NCBI RefSeq assembly: GCF_004919045.1
Contig: NZ_SWDW01000002.1
Span: forward strand, 294,751 to 358,750
Direction of reading: 5' to 3'
Origin: Sinomonas albida
Lineage (GTDB): Bacteria; Actinomycetota; Actinomycetes; Actinomycetales; Micrococcaceae
Length of the DNA: 64,000 nucleotides
Shown here piece after piece: positions 52,870 through 60,888 of this stretch. A program made the translations under genes and the position numbers. The stretch's first letter is position 1, and the number at the start of each line of letters is the position of its first letter. The notes beneath the pieces were generated by a model that had not been told where the DNA came from, searched no databases, and was given only the letters and a program-made list of their open reading frames with translations.

Positions 52870-53971
52870 GCTCGGACTCCTCTCGCCAGTTGGCTTTCTG
52901 GCGCAACAGCTCGTCGGTGGGCTCCTGGAAGACCAGGTCGAACATCTCGGCACCCCGGCGCGGGCCCAGCGCGATGACGCCGAGGCGCACGCGCTCGGCC
53001 TCCGCGGCGCCCGCGGCGTCGGCCTCGGCGAGGATCTCCTCGGTCGCGGCTCCCTCGGCCAGGATCAGCTCGCGCAGCCGGGCCAGCGGATCCTGGCCGG
53101 CGTCCTCGCGCTCCTCGTCGAGCGTGCGATAGCGGCCCGGATCGTCCGAGGTCGCGTGCGGGCCGCGGCGGTACGTCATGGCCTCGACGATCGCCGGCCC
53201 GTGGCCCGACCTGGCATGGGCGACGGCGCGGCGGGTCGCCTCGAGCACTGCGGCGGCGTCGTTGCCGTCCACCTGGACTGCAGGAATCCCGTAGCCCGCG
53301 CCGCGCGCCGCGACGCTGCCGCCCGCGACCTGCTTCTCGGTTGGCACCGAGATGGCCCAGCCGTTGTTCTGCACGAAGAAGACGACCGGAGCCTTGAAGA
53401 CGCCTGCGAAGTTCATGGCCTCGTGCACGTCGCCCTGGCTCGAGGCGCCGTCGCCGAGGTACGTGATCGCCACGGCGAGGCCCTGGGCGGGGAGTTCGCC
53501 GTGCGCCTCGAGCGTCTGCCCGTGGGCCCAGCCGACTGCGTGGAGCACCGAGCCGGCGACGACCGCCTGGATCGGGGCGACGTGGGTCGTGGCTGCGTCC
53601 CAGAGGCCGCCGTGCCACGTGGCCTTGTGCGTGGACATGTACTCGACCATGTCGACGCCGAACGCGCGGGCCACGCCGAGCTCGCGATACGTCGGGAAGG
53701 CGAAGTCGCGGGACGGGTCGAGCGCGAGGGCGGAGCCGACCTGCGCGGCCTCCTGACCGAGCTCGGGGGCGTAGGCCGGGAGGATGCCCTGTCGCTGCCA
53801 CGAGATTGCCGCCACGTCGAGCTGTCGGACGGAGGTCATGAGCCGGTACAGCTCCACGAGCTCGTTCGGCGCGACGGGCGCGACCGCGGGGAGCTCGGCG
53901 AGCGGCTCCCGGGGTGCGCCGGCGAGCCCGGCCCGGCCCGCCGCCGTCGTTCGTGTTCCTAAAGTCTGCAT
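52862..53971 (-). CDS. 2-oxoacid dehydrogenase E1 component, alpha subunit
   Basis: A 369-residue ThDP-dependent dehydrogenase subunit. The ThDP motif runs from GDG at 173-175 to NN at 202-203. The phosphorylation-loop region YRRGPHATSDDP is conserved. It resembles actinobacterial PdhA/BkdA. ATG 53971 is chosen because a TACCGT -10 lies 6 nt upstream with TTGCAC 17 bp further; a GTG eight codons earlier would overlap that promoter. It is the first gene of a four-gene operon with E1-beta, lipoyl protein and hydrolase. Confidence 0.9.
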   Translation of the reverse strand: MQTLGTRTTAAGRAGLAGAPREPLAELPAVAPVAPNELVELYRLMTSVRQLDVAAISWQRQGILPAYAPELGQEAAQVGSALALDPSRDFAFPTYRELGVARAFGVDMVEYMSTHKATWHGGLWDAATTHVAPIQAVVAGSVLHAVGWAHGQTLEAHGELPAQGLAVAITYLGDGASSQGDVHEAMNFAGVFKAPVVFFVQNNGWAISVPTEKQVAGGSVAARGAGYGIPAVQVDGNDAAAVLEATRRAVAHARSGHGPAIVEAMTYRRGPHATSDDPGRYRTLDEEREDAGQDPLARLRELILAEGAATEEILAEADAAGAAEAERVRLGVIALGPRRGAEMFDLVFQEPTDELLRQKANWREESEHE

Positions 53972-54006
53972 AGCAAGACGGTAGGATGGCCGCACAGCGT
54001 GTGCAA
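53972..54006 (-). promoter_or_regulatory. Leaderless promoter of the 2-oxoacid dehydrogenase operon
   Basis: Minus-strand TTGCAC (54006-54001), 17 bp, TACCGT (53983-53978), six bases, ATG 53971. This is the best -35/-10 pair in the window. Confidence 0.7.
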
Positions 54007-54091
54007 TCGACAGCAGATCGGCTAGTCAAAATGTTATGTCGCGACTGGTTGTGGCCCGCGTCACGGGGCAGTGTGTCTAGTCCCACGAAAG

Positions 54092-54121
54092 GGCCCCGGG
54101 CTCGCATGCGAACCCGGGGCC
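54092..54121. terminator. Hairpin between permease and E1-alpha genes
   Basis: GGCCCCGGG (54092-54100) pairs with CCCGGGGCC (54113-54121), and the loop TCGCATGCGA is itself self-complementary. It lies downstream of the minus-strand permease gene and upstream of the E1-alpha promoter, so it should insulate the two. No T-run is present. Confidence 0.7.
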
Positions 54122-54180
54122 TGTTCTCGTGCTTCGGCAGTTACGGGCGGGGGCACGGTGCCGGCCTCGGCGTCTAGCTC

Positions 54181-54240
54181 AGTGCCCGCCTCAGTGCTCG
54201 CCGGAGTGCCCGCCGCGGTGCCCGCCTCGTCACCTGCCGC
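54181..54240. repeat. 12-bp imperfect tandem repeat after the permease stop
   Basis: Five 12-bp units related to AGTGCCCGCCTC abut the 3' end of the permease gene. No gene is seen between 54007 and 54244. Confidence 0.7.
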
Positions 54241-54244
54241 AGGG

Positions 54245-55627
54245 TCAGGACTTCGCGGCGATCGCGCGGCGCCTCAGCCCGCTGCCCGCGGCGATCACGG
54301 CCACGAGCGCGAACGTGCTGAGCAGCTGCGGGCGCGAATCCTCGCCGATGAGGCCCACAACGAAGATCGCGACCAGAATCACGAGCCCCACGACCGTGAG
54401 CCAAGGGAAGCCCGCCATCCGCAGGGGAAGCTCCACGCCGTCGCGATCGGCCCGGTGCCGCAGCACGAGCTGCGAGACGAGCGCCGAGCCCCAGACCATG
54501 AGGCACGTGGAGCCCACAATGTTGAGCAGCAGCGGGAGCACCTTGTCGGGGAACGCGATCTCGAGCACCGTCGCGACCACGCCGAACGCCACACTTGCGA
54601 GCACGGCCACGGCCGGGACCTGCGACTTCGTGAGCGACGCGAGGGCCCTCGGTGCCTCGCCGCGCTCAGCGAGCGAGAACACCATGCGGGACGCCCCGTA
54701 CAGGTTCGCGTTGAGCGCCGAAAGGAGGGCGACGACGGCCACGAGCGTGATCGCGGTTGCGGCGCCCGGGAGGCCCGCGGCGTCGAGGACGGCCGCGAAC
54801 GGGCTCTTGAGGCCGGCGGAGCCCGCAGGAATGACGGCCGCGATGATGAAGATCGAGCCGATGTAGAACACGAGGATGCGCCAGACGACCGTGCGCACGG
54901 CCTTGCCGACGCTGCGCGCCGGATCGCGCGTCTCCGCGGCCGCGACGGACACGATCTCGGTGCCGCCGAACGCGAACGCGACGACGAACAGTGCGGTCGC
55001 GATGCCCTCGAAGCCGTGCGGCGCGAAGCCCGCGCCCCCGAAGTTCGCGAGTCCGGGCGACTGCACACCGGGGATCCAGCCGAACAGGAGCGCGGCGCCC
55101 ACGAGCAGGAACGCCACAATCGCCGCGACCTTGAGGAGGGCGAACCAGAACTCGAACTCGCCGAAGTTCTTGACGCGTGTCAGGTTGACGGCGGTGAGCG
55201 CCGCGACGAACAGCAGCGCCATGAGCCACACAGGGAGCGCGGGGAATACTGTCGCGAGGAGGCCCGCTGCGCCGAGGGCCTCCGCCGCGATGACGACCAC
55301 CAGCTGGACCCACCAGAGCCAGCCGACGGTCGAGCCGGCCACGGGCCCGAGGGCTCGCGCGGTGTAGACGGAGAACGCGCCGCTCGTCGGATTCGCGGCG
55401 GCCATCTCGCCGAGCGCCCACATCACGAGGATGATGAGCGTCCCGGCGACGAGGTAGGAGAGCAGGACGGCGGGGCCGGCGGCCTGGATGCCGGCGCCCG
55501 AGCCGATGAACAGGCCCGCGCCGATCGCGCTTCCGAGCCCCATCATGGTGAGCTGCCGGGGCTTGAGAGCGGCCCCGAGCGTCGACGTCGTCGTCGTGCT
55601 CGCTTCTGCAGTCTGCATAGGTGTCAT
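54245..55627 (-). CDS. APC family amino-acid permease
   Basis: A 460-residue amino acid-polyamine-organocation transporter with 12 spans. GLGSAIGAGLFIGSG in TM1 and AFGGTEIVSVAAAET in TM6 are substrate-site motifs of GABA/aromatic/proline-type permeases. It probably imports an amino acid by proton symport. ATG 55627 follows AGAGG; a second ATG three codons later is possible. It is divergent from an Lrp/AsnC regulator. Confidence 0.88.
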   Translation of the reverse strand: MTPMQTAEASTTTTSTLGAALKPRQLTMMGLGSAIGAGLFIGSGAGIQAAGPAVLLSYLVAGTLIILVMWALGEMAAANPTSGAFSVYTARALGPVAGSTVGWLWWVQLVVVIAAEALGAAGLLATVFPALPVWLMALLFVAALTAVNLTRVKNFGEFEFWFALLKVAAIVAFLLVGAALLFGWIPGVQSPGLANFGGAGFAPHGFEGIATALFVVAFAFGGTEIVSVAAAETRDPARSVGKAVRTVVWRILVFYIGSIFIIAAVIPAGSAGLKSPFAAVLDAAGLPGAATAITLVAVVALLSALNANLYGASRMVFSLAERGEAPRALASLTKSQVPAVAVLASVAFGVVATVLEIAFPDKVLPLLLNIVGSTCLMVWGSALVSQLVLRHRADRDGVELPLRMAGFPWLTVVGLVILVAIFVVGLIGEDSRPQLLSTFALVAVIAAGSGLRRRAIAAKS

Positions 55628-55886
55628 TGACCCTCTTCGGTTCTTCGATGGCCCGCGCGGGGGAGCGTCGGGCCAGGGACGCTGACGAGAATAGCGGGAA
55701 ATTTCGCGGTTGTGTGGCGCGTATCACGGGGCTTGGCAGTCTGTTCGCGCGTCGCCCGAGACACGACGCGATCCTGAGCAGAATGCGCAGTGCATGTGCG
55801 AGTGTGCATCAATCTGTAGCATCGGCTGTGACGTCGCCAGGAAGTGGGCGCGAGGGCGGCGCTGGTGCCGCGCCAGGGAGGAAAGC
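55628..55886. promoter_or_regulatory. Divergent promoter region of permease and Lrp/AsnC gene
   Basis: A TATTCT hexamer on the minus strand (55693-55688) and TAGCAT on the plus strand (55817-55822) are candidate -10 boxes. Between them, around 55790-55812, TGTGC/TGCAT-type half sites recur and could be Lrp contacts. Nothing else is seen. Confidence 0.4.
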
Positions 55887-56357
55887 ATGCGGATTGACGA
55901 ACTCGATGCGAAGATCGTCCGGCTGTTCACCGAGGAGCAGCGCATGTCCGTGCTCGAGGCGTCGCGCCTGCTCAAGGTCGCGCGCGCCACGGTCCAGGCG
56001 AGGCTCGACCGGATGACGGGAAACGGCGTGATCGGCCGGTGGGTGCCGCAGCCCGAGCCGCGGGCGTTCGGCTTCCCGGTCGTCGCCTTCTGCTTCCTCA
56101 CCATCAACCAGGACCTCGGCCACGACGCGGTCTCGAAGGCCCTCGGAGACATCCCCGAGGTGATCGAGGTGCACACGGTCTCCGGCGACAGCGACCTTCT
56201 GGCCCGCGTCGCCGCGCGCTCCAATTCGGACCTCCAGCGGGTGCTCGACATCATGATGGCCACGCGGGCCGTCGTGCGGTCCTCGACCGTGATCGTGCTC
56301 AACACGCACTTCGAGGGGCGGACGCTTCCACTCCTTGAGGCGGCAGCGCGCACCTGA
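55887..56357 (+). CDS. Lrp/AsnC family transcriptional regulator
   Basis: A 156-residue feast/famine regulator. The N-terminal helix-turn-helix (MSVLEASRLLKVARATVQAR) and the C-terminal RAM ligand-binding domain (VHTVSGDSDLLARVAA) are typical. Control of the divergent permease by an amino acid is the likely role. ATG 55887 follows GGGAGGAAAG. Confidence 0.9.
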   Translation: MRIDELDAKIVRLFTEEQRMSVLEASRLLKVARATVQARLDRMTGNGVIGRWVPQPEPRAFGFPVVAFCFLTINQDLGHDAVSKALGDIPEVIEVHTVSGDSDLLARVAARSNSDLQRVLDIMMATRAVVRSSTVIVLNTHFEGRTLPLLEAAART

Positions 56358-56401
56358 CGCGCGCCCCCCACGCGCGGCACCCCGCCCCCCCACCCCCACC
56401 C

Positions 56402-56513
56402 GTTTCGGGTACGCGAACTTCGCGTCTGGCGGGTTTCGGGTACGCGAACTTCGCGTCGGGCTGGTTTCGGGTACGCGAACTTTGCGTCGGGCTGGTTTCG
56501 GGTACGCGAACTT
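56402..56513. repeat. 31-bp tandem array with internal palindrome
   Basis: Units start GTTTCGGGTACGCGAACTT at 56402, 56433, 56464 and 56495 (last one truncated). Each full unit contains the perfect palindrome ACGCGAA-C-TTCGCGT (one base altered in unit 3). The unit head recurs inverted at 56691-56700 (GTACCCGAAA). Confidence 0.9.
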
Positions 56514-56870
56514 CCCCCGCCGTCGTCCGCCATCGCGCACGTGCGCACCGGACCCTGGTCCTGTGCCAGCTTCCCCAGCTTCAACCTTCAATCCCCGGCG
56601 AGTCGCCGGAAATCGCCGGTAGGTCGCGTCGTCGTCGTGCTTGAAGTTGGGGAGATCGGCGCGGCCCGCCTCATTTCGAGGAGGTATCTGTACCCGAAAT
56701 GGCAAATGTCTCGAGTTTCTGTACCGAGACGAAAGGGGGCGGCGCTAAGGCGCTGACGGGGCTGGCGGGGCTGGCGGCCGGGGGGCGGGGCTTGCGCGGG
56801 GCTGGCGGGCTCTCGGCGCTTCGCGGACGACGGCGCGCGTCACCTTTTGCCCCGAAGCTCCGCCCGGGCG
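56514..56870. other. Non-coding stretch with inverted repeats
   Basis: No gene was found. CCCCAGCTTCAA (56573-56584) can pair with TTGAAGTTGGGG (56641-56652, one G-U), enclosing CCGGCGA (56595-56601), which can pair with either of two TCGCCGG copies (56603-56609 or 56613-56619). Further on, GTACCCGAAA and CTGTACCGAGAC resemble parts of the 31-bp array. The remainder is GGGGCTGGCG-type low complexity. Confidence 0.4.
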
Positions 56871-56895
56871 TATGATGACTTAGAGTCAGCTTGAC
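56847..56895 (+). promoter_or_regulatory. Promoter and candidate NrtR operator for the nad operon
   Basis: TTGCCC (56847-56852), 18 bp, TATGAT (56871-56876). The palindrome TGACTTAGAGTCA covers 56876-56888, across the expected transcription start, and overlaps GTCAGCTTGAC at 56885-56895. The position suits repression by the first gene product. Confidence 0.55.
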
Positions 56896-56901
56896 TTTAA
56901 C

Positions 56902-56954
56902 TGACGATGAACGCCGCAGTGACGATGAACGTCGCAGTGACGATGAACGTTTCC
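56902..56954. repeat. 18-bp tandem repeat in the nad operon leader
   Basis: GACGATGAACGCCGCAGT and near-copies occur at 56902, 56920 and 56938 (the last diverges). They lie between the operator and the nrtR start. If translated from a TTG at 56891 they would encode DDERRS repeats. Confidence 0.7.
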
Positions 56955-57034
56955 GTGACGATGCAGTGACCATGAACGCTGCAGCCACGCCAGCAGCCGC
57001 AAGCCTGCGGCCAAGCCCTAGGACGAGAGGCGCC

Positions 57035-57808
57035 ATGAGCACGGTCTTTGCGGGCCCGTTCGGGGCGAACGTCTCCGAGCGCGCCCAGCTCCCGCCGTCG
57101 TTGGCCATCTCCACGGTGATCTTCGCGCTCAAGCCTGCCCGCGCCGCCGGCAAGCCGACCCTGTGGCTCCCGCTCGTGCGGCGGGTGAAGGAGCCGTTCA
57201 AGGGCCAGTGGGCGCTCCCGGGCGGCCCGCTCACGGCAGTCGAGTCGCTCGAGGACGCCGCCCGCCGCAATCTTCGCGAGACCACCGGGCTCGCGCCCGA
57301 GTACCTCGAACAGCTCTACGCGTTCGGAGGCTTGGACCGGGCGAGCCGCCCGGGTCGGTCGGCGCAGCGCGTGGTGTCGATCGTGTACTGGGCGCTCGTC
57401 CGCCCTACGGAGGCCGAGCTCCTCGCGGAGGAAACGGAGAATGTGGCGTGGCATCGCGCCGACACGGCCGGTGAGGGCGAGGGCGGCCTCGCGTTCGACC
57501 ATCGCGAGATCATCGACTACGCCCTGTGGCGCCTCAGCAACAAGCTCGAGTACGCGCAGATCGCGTACCACTTCCTCGGCGAGACCTTCACCCTCGCGGA
57601 GCTTCGCGAGGTCTACGAGGCCGTCCTGGGCCGACAGCTCGACCCGGCCAACTTCCGCCGCCAGCTCAAGTCGGTCCCCCAGATCGAGGCGACGGACCAG
57701 TTCCTCGAGGGCGGCCGCCACCGCCCTCCCCGCCTGTACCGCTACACGGGTCCGGCCAGAACCGCCCCCGCCTTCGAACCCTATCGCCTGACCAGGAGCA
57801 CGCCATGA
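57035..57808 (+). CDS. nrtR: NrtR-type Nudix transcriptional regulator of NAD synthesis
   Basis: A 257-residue protein. Residues ~20-160 form a Nudix domain whose box (Gly64 to Leu86) reads RN and ET where catalysis needs RE and EE, so it is probably non-hydrolytic. Residues ~165-245 form the NrtR winged helix (LEYAQIAYHFLGETFTLAEL and a RRPRLYRY-like end). NrtR binds ADP-ribose and represses NAD genes. Cotranscription with nadABC fits. ATG 57035 follows GAGAGG; an N-terminally longer form from TTG 56891 is possible. It overlaps nadA by 4 nt. Confidence 0.87.
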   Translation: MSTVFAGPFGANVSERAQLPPSLAISTVIFALKPARAAGKPTLWLPLVRRVKEPFKGQWALPGGPLTAVESLEDAARRNLRETTGLAPEYLEQLYAFGGLDRASRPGRSAQRVVSIVYWALVRPTEAELLAEETENVAWHRADTAGEGEGGLAFDHREIIDYALWRLSNKLEYAQIAYHFLGETFTLAELREVYEAVLGRQLDPANFRRQLKSVPQIEATDQFLEGGRHRPPRLYRYTGPARTAPAFEPYRLTRSTP

Positions 57809-59112
57809 CCTCTGTCGCCACCGCCATCAGCCTCATCACGCGCGACGAGGCGGAGCACCGGACCGCCGAGGGCGCCGCGAGCACGTGCAGCTCCGACCTC
57901 GCCCAGGGCCCGTGGGAGTTCGACGCCGCCGAGGCCCTCCGCGGGATGCCCGCCTACGGTCCGGGGGCCTCGAGCGCAGATGTCGCGCCAGCGTCGACCC
58001 CGCGCCAGGGCCAGCTGCCGCAGGAGTACAAGGATGCTAGCGAGGACGAGCTCCACGCTCGCATCCGCGCGGCGAAGGAGACGCTCGGCGACCGCGTCGT
58101 GGTTCTGGGCCACTTCTACCAGCGCGACGAGGTCGTGGAGCACGCCGACTTCGTGGGCGATTCGTTCCAGCTCGCGAACGCGGCCCTCACCCGCCCCGAC
58201 GCGGAGGCGATCGTGTTCTGCGGCGTGCACTTCATGGCCGAGACCGCGGACATCCTCTCCCGCGACGACCAGGCCGTGATCCTCCCGAACCTCGCCGCGG
58301 GCTGCTCGATGGCGGATATGGCGGACATCGACTCGGTCCAGCAGTGCTGGGACCAGCTCGAGGAGCTCTTCGGCACCGAGCCGGACGCCGACGGCCGCGT
58401 CCCGGTCATCCCGGTCACGTACATGAACTCCTCCGCCGCGCTCAAGGGTTTCTGCGGCGAGCACGGCGGGATCGTCTGCACGTCCTCGAACGCCGCGACC
58501 GTGCTCGAGTGGGCGTTCGAGCGCGGGCAGCGGGTCCTGTTCTTCCCGGATCAGCACCTGGGCCGCAACACGGCCAAGGCCATGGGCGTCCCGCTCGAGC
58601 AGATGCCGATGTGGAGCCCGCGCAAGCCGTGGGGCGGCACCGACCCCGAGACCCTGCGCGACTCCCGCGTGATCCTGTGGCACGGCTTCTGCTCGGTGCA
58701 CCGCCGCTTCAACGTTGCGCAGATCGAGAAGGCTCGCGCCGACTACCCGGGCGTGCGGGTCATCGTGCACCCCGAGTGCCCCATGGAGGTCGTCGACGCA
58801 GCCGACGAGTACGGCTCGACCGACTACATCCGCAAGGCCATCGCCGCCGCGACCGAGCCGACCGTCTTCGCGATCGGCACCGAGGTCAACCTCGTGAACC
58901 GTCTCGCGGCCGAATACCCGCAGCACACGATCTTCTGCCTCGACCCCGTCATCTGCCCCTGCTCGACGATGTACCGCATCCACCCCGGCTACCTCGCGTG
59001 GGTCCTCGAGGGCCTCGTCGGGGGCGAGGTCCGCAACCGGATCGAGGTGGCCGCCGACGTGGCCGACACCGCTCGCGTCGCGCTCGAGCGCATGCTGGCG
59101 GCGCGGCCGTGA
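57805..59112 (+). CDS. nadA: Quinolinate synthase
   Basis: A 435-residue [4Fe-4S] enzyme that condenses iminoaspartate with dihydroxyacetone phosphate to quinolinate. Cluster cysteines are seen in FCGVHFM, HPECPME and DPVICPCST. Substrate motifs GHFYQRDEV, AGCSMADM and TYMNSSA are present. The first ~75 residues are a variable extension common in actinobacteria. ATG 57805 follows AGGAG and overlaps nrtR. Confidence 0.95.
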   Translation: MTSVATAISLITRDEAEHRTAEGAASTCSSDLAQGPWEFDAAEALRGMPAYGPGASSADVAPASTPRQGQLPQEYKDASEDELHARIRAAKETLGDRVVVLGHFYQRDEVVEHADFVGDSFQLANAALTRPDAEAIVFCGVHFMAETADILSRDDQAVILPNLAAGCSMADMADIDSVQQCWDQLEELFGTEPDADGRVPVIPVTYMNSSAALKGFCGEHGGIVCTSSNAATVLEWAFERGQRVLFFPDQHLGRNTAKAMGVPLEQMPMWSPRKPWGGTDPETLRDSRVILWHGFCSVHRRFNVAQIEKARADYPGVRVIVHPECPMEVVDAADEYGSTDYIRKAIAAATEPTVFAIGTEVNLVNRLAAEYPQHTIFCLDPVICPCSTMYRIHPGYLAWVLEGLVGGEVRNRIEVAADVADTARVALERMLAARP

Positions 59113-60887
59113 CGACGGCCGGCTTCGCGCCGCGCGACGCGAGGGGCCGCTCCGCGCGGCGCCTCGTCGTCGTCGGCAGTGGGGTCGCGGGGCTCTTCGG
59201 TGCGATTTCCGCCGCCGAGGCGGGCGCCGCCGTCGTCCTTCTCACGAAGGCGCGCCTCGGCGACAGCAACAGCATGCTTGCCCAAGGCGGCTTCGCGGCC
59301 GTCCTGCCGGCGGGCCAGTGCGCGCCGGGGGACAGCGTCGCGAGCCACGCGGCGGACACGATGACAGCGGGCGCGGGGCTCGGAACGCAAGCGGCGGTCG
59401 ACGTCATGGTCGGCCGCGCCGCGAGTGCCGTGGACGCTCTCCTCGCCCACGGCGTCGCGTTCGACCGCGCTGAGGACGGCCGACTCGCGCTCGGACTCGA
59501 GGCCGCGCACGCCTTCCCCCGCATCCTGCACTCCGGCGGCGACGCGAGCGGCGCGGGCATCACGCGCGCGCTCATCGCGCGGCTCCGCGGGCTCCAGGCG
59601 GAGGGCCGCGTCGAAGTCATCGAACGCGCGACGGCCACCGAGCTTGTGCTGGATTGCGGCGCGGTCGCGGCCGTCGAGTACGTCGCGGACGGCTGCTCGC
59701 GGTCCGCGAGCGGGGATAGCCCGGCTTGGGGCCCGGCTGTGGGACCGGCTGCCAGCGTACGACGGCGCGTGGCCGCCGACGCCGTCCTCCTCGCCACCGG
59801 GGGAGCGGGCCAGTTGTTCGCCCAGACCACGAATCCCGCGGTCGCGACTGGCGACGGCGTGGCGCTCGCCTTCCGCGCCGGCGCGGTGCTGCGCGATCTC
59901 GAGTTCTACCAGTTCCACCCGACGGCCCTCCAGGTTCGCGCCGCCGACGGGACGCTGCGATCTTCGCTCGTCTCCGAGGCCGTCCGCGGCGAGGGCGCCG
60001 TGATCCGGGACGCCTCGGGACGGCGCTTCGTCGCGGACTACCACCCCCTCGGCGAGCTCGCCCCGCGCGACGCCGTCTCGCGTGCCCTCGCCCTCCACCG
60101 GCGCGCGGGCGGTGGCCAGGCCTATCTCGACGCCACAGGCCTTGAGAAGGTCCGCGGAGCCGGCTTCCTGGCGCGGCGCTTCCCGGGTCTCGACGCGATG
60201 ACCCGCGCCGCTGGCTTCGACTGGCGGCGCGAGCCGCTGCCGATCGGACCCGCAGCCCACTACTGGATGGGCGGCGTCGCGACGGACCTCGACGGCGCGA
60301 CGAGCGTCCCCGGCCTGTATGCAGCAGGCGAGGTCGCGTGCACGGGCGTGCACGGGGCGAACCGCCTCGCGTCGAACTCGCTCCTCGAGGGCGTCGTGTT
60401 CGCGGCCCGGGCAGTCGAGCACTTCATGGGCGGCCAATCCGGGTCTGGCCAGCTTGATTTGTTGGGCCAATCCGGCTCATCAGGCTCAGGCTGGGCTGGT
60501 CCCGCGCCGCGCGCGGGGGAGCCGCTCTGCCTTGCTGCAGAGGCCGACGCGGCCGCCGAGCCCGTGGCCCGCGGCGAACTCGCAGCCCGCATGGAGGCCG
60601 ACGCCGGGGTGCTCCGCGACGCGACCGGGCTCGCCCGGGCGGCCCGCGCGCTCGCGGGCTGGCGCCCCGGGCCGGAGAACGGGGACGCCGACCCCGAGAC
60701 CGCCAACCTCCTCACCGTCGCGAGGCTCCTCGTCGCGGCTGCCGCCGCCCGCGAGGAGTCGGCCGGTGCCCACTACCGCCTCGACTTCCCGGACCGCCGC
60801 AGCTGTGAGCACCGCTCGGGCGAGCAGTCCGCCGAAGCGGGATTCGACGTCGTCCGCGGGCGCGTGCTCGCAGGAAGGAACTCGTGA
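59109..60887 (+). CDS. nadB: L-aspartate oxidase
   Basis: A 592-residue FAD enzyme that oxidises L-aspartate to iminoaspartate for NadA. The dinucleotide motif VVVGSGVAGLFGA is near residue 18, followed by NSMLAQGGFAAVL, the active-site region FYQFHPTAL and the GVHGANRLASNSLLEG flavin segment. Two low-complexity insertions (around 195-215 and 440-470) make it longer than E. coli NadB (540). GTG 59109 overlaps the nadA stop. Confidence 0.94.
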   Translation: MTTAGFAPRDARGRSARRLVVVGSGVAGLFGAISAAEAGAAVVLLTKARLGDSNSMLAQGGFAAVLPAGQCAPGDSVASHAADTMTAGAGLGTQAAVDVMVGRAASAVDALLAHGVAFDRAEDGRLALGLEAAHAFPRILHSGGDASGAGITRALIARLRGLQAEGRVEVIERATATELVLDCGAVAAVEYVADGCSRSASGDSPAWGPAVGPAASVRRRVAADAVLLATGGAGQLFAQTTNPAVATGDGVALAFRAGAVLRDLEFYQFHPTALQVRAADGTLRSSLVSEAVRGEGAVIRDASGRRFVADYHPLGELAPRDAVSRALALHRRAGGGQAYLDATGLEKVRGAGFLARRFPGLDAMTRAAGFDWRREPLPIGPAAHYWMGGVATDLDGATSVPGLYAAGEVACTGVHGANRLASNSLLEGVVFAARAVEHFMGGQSGSGQLDLLGQSGSSGSGWAGPAPRAGEPLCLAAEADAAAEPVARGELAARMEADAGVLRDATGLARAARALAGWRPGPENGDADPETANLLTVARLLVAAAAAREESAGAHYRLDFPDRRSCEHRSGEQSAEAGFDVVRGRVLAGRNS

Positions 60888-60888
60888 C

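Noticed and set aside
53972..53995. Upstream GTG start for E1-alpha at 53995
   Set aside because: It would place the start codon upstream of and overlapping the well-formed TTGCAC-17-TACCGT promoter; the ATG at 53971 fits leaderless initiation.
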